DNA of 45,439 nt from assembly GCA_902802515.1 (NCBI GenBank), contig CADCMM010000008.1, positions 43,979-89,417 on the forward strand, given 5' to 3'. Below the pieces are notes generated by a model that made no database searches, was not told where the DNA came from, and was given only the letters and a program-made list of their open reading frames with translations. This DNA comes from an uncultured Lachnospiraceae bacterium. GTDB taxonomy: Bacteria > Bacillota > Clostridia > Lachnospirales > Lachnospiraceae. The position numbers were made by a program, and so were the translations under genes. This document shows, one piece after another, positions 41,084 through 45,439 of this stretch (position 1 is its first letter; the number at the start of each line of letters is the position of its first letter).

Positions 41084-41656
41084 ATGAGAGTCATTGCAGG
41101 AAAGGCAAAGCGCATGCCGCTGAAAACGATTCCGGGAAATGGTACGCGTCCTACAACGGATCGTATTAAAGAAACTTTGTTTAATATGATACAGGATCAT
41201 ATTTATGGGAGCCGTTTTCTTGATCTGTTTTCCGGCAGTGGAGCCATTGGCATTGAGGCATTGAGCCGCGGAGCATCAGAAGCTGTGTTTGTAGAGAACA
41301 ATCGCCAGGCTGTGGATTGTATAAAATCCAATCTGAAGTTTACCAGGCTTAACGAGTACGGAAGAGTAATCCCGGGTGATGTGTTTCACGCGTTGGCAAG
41401 ATTGGAAACGGAAGCGCCTTTTTCTATCATTTTCATGGATCCTCCCTACGATCACCTGTGGGAGAAGAGAGTGCTGGAAGCGTTGGCAGCGAGCTGTATC
41501 GTTGATGATGGAACCTTGATCATCACGGAAGCATCGCTGGGGACAGATTTTTCTTATCTGGATACGTTGGGATATGAAGTTGTCAGACGTAAAGAGTACA
41601 AGACAAATGTACACATGTTCCTGAGGAGGATACAAAAGGAGGAAACCATCAAATGA
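41084..41656 (+). CDS. rsmD: 16S rRNA (guanine966-N2)-methyltransferase
   Basis: The 190-aa enzyme methylates G966 of 16S rRNA. It shows the family N terminus [27 protein letters not shown], the SAM-binding [20 protein letters not shown] and the catalytic [21 protein letters not shown] precedes ATG 41084; the frame extends to 41063 without a binding site. It overlaps coaD by 4 bp, an order conserved in Firmicutes. Confidence 0.96.
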   Translation: MRVIAGKAKRMPLKTIPGNGTRPTTDRIKETLFNMIQDHIYGSRFLDLFSGSGAIGIEALSRGASEAVFVENNRQAVDCIKSNLKFTRLNEYGRVIPGDVFHALARLETEAPFSIIFMDPPYDHLWEKRVLEALAASCIVDDGTLIITEASLGTDFSYLDTLGYEVVRRKEYKTNVHMFLRRIQKEETIK

Positions 41657-42138
41657 AAAGGGCGGTATATCCGGGCAGCTTTGATCCTGTTACATTAGGT
41701 CATCTTGATATCATCGAACGTTCTGCAAGCCTGGTGGATGAGCTGATCGTGGGAGTATTGAATAATCATGCAAAAACACCATTGTTTTCTGTAGAAGAAC
41801 GTGTTACTATGTTACAGGATGCGACGAAGGATATCACCAACGTCAGGGTGGAAACTTTTTCCGGTCTTTCGGTGGACTTTGCAAAACAGTGCAATGCCGG
41901 GTTTCTTGTGAGAGGACTGAGGGCGATCACGGATTTTGAATATGAACTTCAAATGGCCCATACGAATCGCAGTATGGATTCCGAAATTGATACCTTGTTT
42001 CTGACTACAAATCTGAAATACGCGTATATTAGTTCCACCACGGTAAAAGAGGTGGCATTCTATGGCGGCGATATTACACATTTTGTTCCGGAGGCGGTCA
42101 TCGACCGGATCTATAGACGCGCAGAAGAGAAAAAGTAA
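41653..42138 (+). CDS. coaD: Pantetheine-phosphate adenylyltransferase
   Basis: Penultimate step of coenzyme A synthesis. The 161-aa protein has [17 protein letters not shown] (nucleotidyltransferase HxGH motif as TLGH), [30 protein letters not shown] (the ISSTxVK motif). AAGGAGG is placed inside rsmD, and the start overlaps its stop. A coiled-coil protein gene follows 34 bp later. Confidence 0.98.
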   Translation: MKRAVYPGSFDPVTLGHLDIIERSASLVDELIVGVLNNHAKTPLFSVEERVTMLQDATKDITNVRVETFSGLSVDFAKQCNAGFLVRGLRAITDFEYELQMAHTNRSMDSEIDTLFLTTNLKYAYISSTTVKEVAFYGGDITHFVPEAVIDRIYRRAEEKK

Positions 42139-42172
42139 CGAAGGAGTAAACTAGCTAATAAGGAGAAAAATC

Positions 42173-42781
42173 ATGAGCAGCAGAATTGAACAGATCATTG
42201 AAGAAATTGAGGAGTATGTGGACAGCTGCAAATTCCAGCCATTATCTTCCACAAAAATTGTAGTGAACAAAGAGGAACTGGAGGAACTTCTGAGAGAACT
42301 TCGGATGAAGACCCCGGATGAGATCAAAAGATACCAGAAGATCATCAGCAATAAGGATGCGATTCTGGAAGACGCTCAGAATAAAGCGGACGCAATCATC
42401 TCTGAAGCTCAGGCAAAAGCGGATAAGATCGTTAGCGAGAGCGAAGTAATGCAGAAGGCGTTGGAGCAGTCGAATGAACTGCTGGAGCAGACTAACGCTC
42501 AGGCGCAGGATATTATTGACAATGCTACAAACGACGCAAATAACATCCGGCAGAGCGCGATTTCTTATACAGATGAGATGTTGGAGAATCTGGAAAAGGT
42601 TATGAGCCATACCATTGATACGGCCGGCACAAAATACAATAATTTTATCAATTCGATTCAATCCTGCTACGATATTGTCAGCAAGAACCGTCAGGAGCTT
42701 TCACCCCAGGTAGCTCCATCTAACTATTCGCTGGCAGAAGATCTGGATGCAGCAGCAAAGGAAGATGACTCAGAGGAATAG
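42173..42781 (+). CDS. Coiled-coil cytoplasmic protein (often annotated ATPase subunit H-like)
   Basis: A 202-aa, highly charged protein. The N-terminal helical region (RIEQIIEEIEEYVDSCKFQPLSSTKIVVNKEEL) resembles a DivIVA-type start, followed by a long Glu/Ala/Lys/Gln coiled coil (about 55-140) and a disordered acidic C terminus. Homologues next to coaD in Lachnospiraceae are, by recollection, annotated as V-type ATPase subunit H-like or simply ATPase, from coiled-coil similarity only; I see no P-loop. A polar-growth or division scaffold is a guess. Its last 12 bp overlap ylbJ, which is convergent. Confidence 0.7.
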   Translation: MSSRIEQIIEEIEEYVDSCKFQPLSSTKIVVNKEELEELLRELRMKTPDEIKRYQKIISNKDAILEDAQNKADAIISEAQAKADKIVSESEVMQKALEQSNELLEQTNAQAQDIIDNATNDANNIRQSAISYTDEMLENLEKVMSHTIDTAGTKYNNFINSIQSCYDIVSKNRQELSPQVAPSNYSLAEDLDAAAKEDDSEE

Positions 42782-43693
42782 AAGCAATGTCATGAAGGTT
42801 GCGATTCCCATTGTGAGTGCTTTTGCTTTGATATAATGAGACAGAGTTTGACGGTTCATTTTGCAGACAGACAGTGTCTGCTGCAGAGCGCAGATACCGC
42901 CAAAGCTGCACAGGATCATAAGGCACAGGTATTTGGCAGAAAAGGGCAGTGACGATTGACAGATTGTCCTTATACCTGCGGTGATTTCGATGCATCCTCC
43001 CAGCAGGCATTGCGCAAGGGGATGGTGAAGCGGCAGCAGACGGAAAACGCCGCATATCAGAGCAAAGAGCATGATGTAGGCTCCGAGCCGGGTAATATTT
43101 ACAATTCCATCAAAAATACAGGCATCTATGAGTTCCGGCTGCAGTGGGACTTTGGATGCCTTGTTTGGTTTTTTCGATGTTTCCCGTATTATGGAGCGAT
43201 ACCTGGGCAGATATACCATGCTGCTCACCAGCGGAGCACCGTACAAAATGCAGAGGGTGGGAGGAAGGAGAGCAGGATTTTTCAGATTCTGGCCGATAAG
43301 GTAAGTGATGAGAAAGGCCGGGCTCATATTATTTACAAAACCGATTAAATATTCCGCCTCAGCAGGCACAATCAGTTCCTGCTGACGCAGGTCGCCGATG
43401 ACTTTGGCTCCCATGGGATAACCAAAGAGAAAGCCGGCAAGGATGGCGTAACTTCCATAGACGGAGGTACCCCATATACCATGGAGGATGGGATGAAGGA
43501 ATTTTAAGATAGTAAAGATGCAGTCCAGCCGGATCATAAGGTTGGACAGGATCATAAAAGGAAACAGAACCGGCACCAGATTCTGATACCACAAGCTCAG
43601 ACCGCTGCGGGCTGCGTCTGCTGCGGTTTGAGGTGCAAGAAGAAGAAAACATAGCAGGAGCACGAGGCCAAATGTGATCAGGTAACGTTTCAA
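42770..43693 (-). CDS. ylbJ: Sporulation integral membrane protein YlbJ
   Basis: A 307-aa polytopic protein (about eight hydrophobic segments) with the nucleoside-recognition/Gate domain. NLVPVLFPFMILSNLMIRLD, LAGFLFGYPMGAKVIGDLRQQELI, EAEYLIGFVNNMSPAF and a C-terminal Gate repeat GGCIEITAGIRTI match YlbJ, a mother-cell sporulation protein. In B. subtilis it also lies beside coaD. The start codon is TTG at 43693, eight bases after AAAAGGG on the minus strand. The 3' end overlaps the coiled-coil gene by 12 bp. Confidence 0.9.
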   Translation of the reverse strand: MKRYLITFGLVLLLCFLLLAPQTAADAARSGLSLWYQNLVPVLFPFMILSNLMIRLDCIFTILKFLHPILHGIWGTSVYGSYAILAGFLFGYPMGAKVIGDLRQQELIVPAEAEYLIGFVNNMSPAFLITYLIGQNLKNPALLPPTLCILYGAPLVSSMVYLPRYRSIIRETSKKPNKASKVPLQPELIDACIFDGIVNITRLGAYIMLFALICGVFRLLPLHHPLAQCLLGGCIEITAGIRTICQSSLPFSAKYLCLMILCSFGGICALQQTLSVCKMNRQTLSHYIKAKALTMGIATFMTLLLFL

Positions 43694-43783
43694 AGCAGGT
43701 ACCCTTTTCGTGTTAAAAGTTATTTATAAATATATATGTGGTTGCGAAGTGGATGATGTGTTATACTGTACTGTAGAACAAAA

Positions 43784-43935
43784 GTGTGCTTCGCACACTC
43801 CGCGATAAATAACCTTGGCAGCACAGCTTTTGCTTTGCGCACGAAGCTGCGCATCCTTTGCCCGAAGGGCGTTCACGTATAGGAGACGGAGTTTCCTATA
43901 CGTGAACAAAAATAGGAAACGAAGTTTTCTATACG
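43784..43935. repeat. Hairpin array upstream of the alarmone synthetase
   Basis: Consecutive inverted repeats: AGTGTGC-TTC-GCACACT, CAGCTT/AAGCTG, GCCC-GAA-GGGC, a perfect 14-bp stem (43871-43884 with 43894-43907), and ATAGGAAAC-GAA-GTTTTCTAT (43912-43932). The last two are degenerate copies of one ~25-nt palindrome. The gap 43694-43990 otherwise holds the divergent 5' ends of ylbJ and the synthetase; a -10-like TATACT lies at 43762-43767 without a good -35. No reading frame is supported. Confidence 0.55.
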
Positions 43936-43990
43936 ATGAAAAACAGTATCCGGACTGTGACGGAACTGTCCGTATTTGAGAGGTGTTTAC

Positions 43991-44800
43991 ATGGAGATAC
44001 AATTGTGGAAAGCGGTATTGACTCCCTATGAGCTGGCGGTAAAAGAACTTACGGTAAAGTTTGAACATCTGATAAAAGAATATAAGGACTGTGGAATGTA
44101 TTCTCCGATCGAGCAGGTGACCGGGAGGGTAAAATCTATTTCCAGTATTCTGGAAAAAGCTCAGAGGAAAGGAATTCCTCTGGAAAATGTTGAGGAGGAT
44201 ATGTACGATATCGCCGGTATCCGTATTATCTGTCAATTTGTGGAGGACATTCAATTGGTGGTGGAGATGATCCGCAAGCGTTCTGACATGGAAATAAGGG
44301 ATGAACGGGATTATGTCAAGCATGTAAAAGAAAGCGGTTACCGCAGTTACCATATGATCGTAGGCTATGAGGTTGAGACGCTTTTAGGTACGAAGGAAAT
44401 AAATGTTGAGATTCAGATCCGGACTCTGGGGATGAACTTCTGGTCCATCATTGAACATTCCATGCAGTATAAATACCAAAAAAATATTCCGGAGCATATT
44501 AAGAAAAAAATGCTGAAAGCAGCTCAGACCATTGTGGTGCTGGACAGTGAGATGTCGGCAGTGCGTGGTGAGATCATGGATGCCCAGAACAGGATGCAGA
44601 TCCAGTCCAACATGATTTCAGATATCCTGAATAATATCCAAAATTTATATCATGTGGCAAATAAACGTGAGATTGCCAAAATTCAGGATGAATTTTATCG
44701 TATCTATGAGATGAATGATATGGAACGGCTGGAGCGTTTTGGCAAGGAACTGGACATAATAGCGGAGGGCTACCGGGCCCAGGCACTGGATCAGGATTAG
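43991..44800 (+). CDS. Small alarmone synthetase ((p)ppGpp synthetase, RelQ/YjbM type)
   Basis: A 269-aa single-domain GTP pyrophosphokinase without the hydrolase domain of long Rel proteins. It has the synthetase core: SPIEQVTGRVKSISSILEK (about 35-53), MYDIAGIRIICQF, DYVKHVKESGYRSYHMIVGY (substrate-binding Arg/Lys and Tyr), VEIQIRTLGMNFWSIIEHSMQYKY. A C-terminal helical region mediates tetramerisation in RelQ homologues. GAGAGG is seven bases before ATG 43991. It makes (p)ppGpp under stress, activated transcriptionally. The following rRNA methyltransferase starts 11 bp later. Confidence 0.93.
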   Translation: MEIQLWKAVLTPYELAVKELTVKFEHLIKEYKDCGMYSPIEQVTGRVKSISSILEKAQRKGIPLENVEEDMYDIAGIRIICQFVEDIQLVVEMIRKRSDMEIRDERDYVKHVKESGYRSYHMIVGYEVETLLGTKEINVEIQIRTLGMNFWSIIEHSMQYKYQKNIPEHIKKKMLKAAQTIVVLDSEMSAVRGEIMDAQNRMQIQSNMISDILNNIQNLYHVANKREIAKIQDEFYRIYEMNDMERLERFGKELDIIAEGYRAQALDQD

Positions 44801-44810
44801 AGGAGAATAT

Positions 44811-45439
44811 ATGAATTTACCGAAAAAGTTTGCTGATCGCATGAGGGGGCTGCTGGGAGAAGAGTACGAGAATTTTGCGGATTGTTATATTCAGGAAAAG
44901 CGGCAGGGACTGCGGATTAATACTTTAAAAATATCCGTGGAAGATTTTCTGCGCATTACTCCTTTTACGCTGACTCCCATTCCATGGACAGAGAATGGTT
45001 TTTTTTACCGGGAGGAGGATGCGGTGACCAGGCATCCTCATTATTACTGTGGACTGTATTATATCCAGGAACCCAGCGCTATGGTTCCAGCCAGTCGTCT
45101 TCCGATAGAGATGGGAGATATGGTACTGGACCTGTGTGCTGCTCCCGGCGGAAAAGCTACGGAACTGGGAGCCAGGCTAAGAGGAACCGGGATGCTGGTA
45201 GCTAACGACATCAGTGCTTCCAGAGCGAAGGGACTTTTGAAAAATATAGAGCAGTTTGGTATCATGAACGCATATGTCACCGGGGAAGCTCCAGACCGGC
45301 TTTTGCAGCAGTTTGGATGCTGTTTTGACAAGATACTGGTGGATGCGCCCTGTTCCGGTGAGGGCATGTTCCGAAAAGATCCTGCGCTGATGAAAAGCTG
45401 GCTGGAACGGGGACCGGAATATTATGCGCCCATTCAACG
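44811..45439 (+). CDS. RsmB/RsmF-type rRNA cytosine-C5 methyltransferase (partial, 3' end outside window)
   Basis: An open frame of 209 codons from ATG 44811 to the window edge, with AGGAG directly before it. It has a short N-terminal domain, then YIQEPSAMVPASRL, motif I VLDLCAAPGGKATEL (SAM binding) and motif IV DAPCSGEGMFRKDP with the Cys of the NOL1/NOP2/Sun family. The compact start resembles Firmicutes RsmF/YebU-like proteins that methylate 16S C1407. The catalytic Cys of motif VI should lie beyond the window. Co-transcribed with the alarmone synthetase. Confidence 0.9.
   Translation, partial: MNLPKKFADRMRGLLGEEYENFADCYIQEKRQGLRINTLKISVEDFLRITPFTLTPIPWTENGFFYREEDAVTRHPHYYCGLYYIQEPSAMVPASRLPIEMGDMVLDLCAAPGGKATELGARLRGTGMLVANDISASRAKGLLKNIEQFGIMNAYVTGEAPDRLLQQFGCCFDKILVDAPCSGEGMFRKDPALMKSWLERGPEYYAPIQ

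Overview
The window reads as chromosomal DNA of a spore-forming Gram-positive of the Clostridia, most likely a gut-type Lachnospiraceae (my inference). The reasons are sporulation genes (spoIVA, an alpha/beta SASP, a gerW/ytfJ homologue, ylbJ), a clostridial gene order pta-ackA-yceD-rpmF-plsX-acpP-rnc-smc-ftsY, Bacillus/Clostridium-type synteny rpmB-yloU-yloV-recG and rsmD-coaD, and a Lachnospiraceae-type Ala/Lys-rich protein (DUF6465-like). Nearly everything is core housekeeping. I saw no prophage, transposase gene, CRISPR array, rRNA or tRNA.

Layout: 1-250 is a long imperfect palindrome plus a terminator. 251-2471 (minus strand) holds a Na+/Ca2+-type cation antiporter behind a yybP-ykoY (Mn2+) riboswitch, and DAHP synthase. 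2641-5309 holds a MET8-like dehydrogenase, a membrane-anchored MutS-like ATPase and RNase HI. 5490-7814 is the acetate pathway (pta-ackA). 7923-15428 is yceD-rpmF, then plsX-acpP-rnc-smc-ftsY, with a strongly structured leader before rnc. 15528-19032 is ilvA plus a phospholipid set (PAP2, pssA, psd). 19189-22106 is spoIVA and a secreted SleB-type cell-wall hydrolase with choline-binding-like repeats. 22272-24595 is the cobalamin nucleotide-loop cluster cobU-cobS-(degenerate cobU paralogue)-cobC. 24617-26706 is ruvAB and zapA. 26928-32164 is a U32-family protein, an FtsW/SpoVE-type glycosyltransferase and a class B PBP. 32275-34647 is a Nudix hydrolase, an unknown 101-aa protein, DUF2953, GerW and an unlisted 44-aa membrane peptide. 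34898-39414 is rpmB (minus) divergent from yloU-yloV-recG. 39519-42781 is the DUF6465-like protein, SASP (minus), a divergent MgsA-like protein, rsmD, coaD and a coiled-coil protein. 42770-43693 (minus) is ylbJ. 43991-45439 is a small alarmone synthetase and the start of an RsmB/RsmF-type rRNA methyltransferase cut off by the window edge.

Physiologically the genes cover acetate/ATP formation, phospholipid head-group synthesis, ribosome biogenesis, chromosome segregation and repair, B12 salvage, cell-wall assembly and sporulation. The less ordinary signals lie between genes and in a few divergent proteins: three different 150-190 bp interrupted palindromes, a recurring short palindrome with a TAGRAAC/GTTTCYTA core that repeatedly abuts stop codons, stacked hairpins directly before the RNase III gene, a CobU paralogue that has lost its catalytic motifs, and an MgsA homologue with several active-site substitutions. 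No complete novel multi-gene system is evident; these are the leads I would follow. Start codons were chosen from Shine-Dalgarno spacing and often differ from the longest reading frame.
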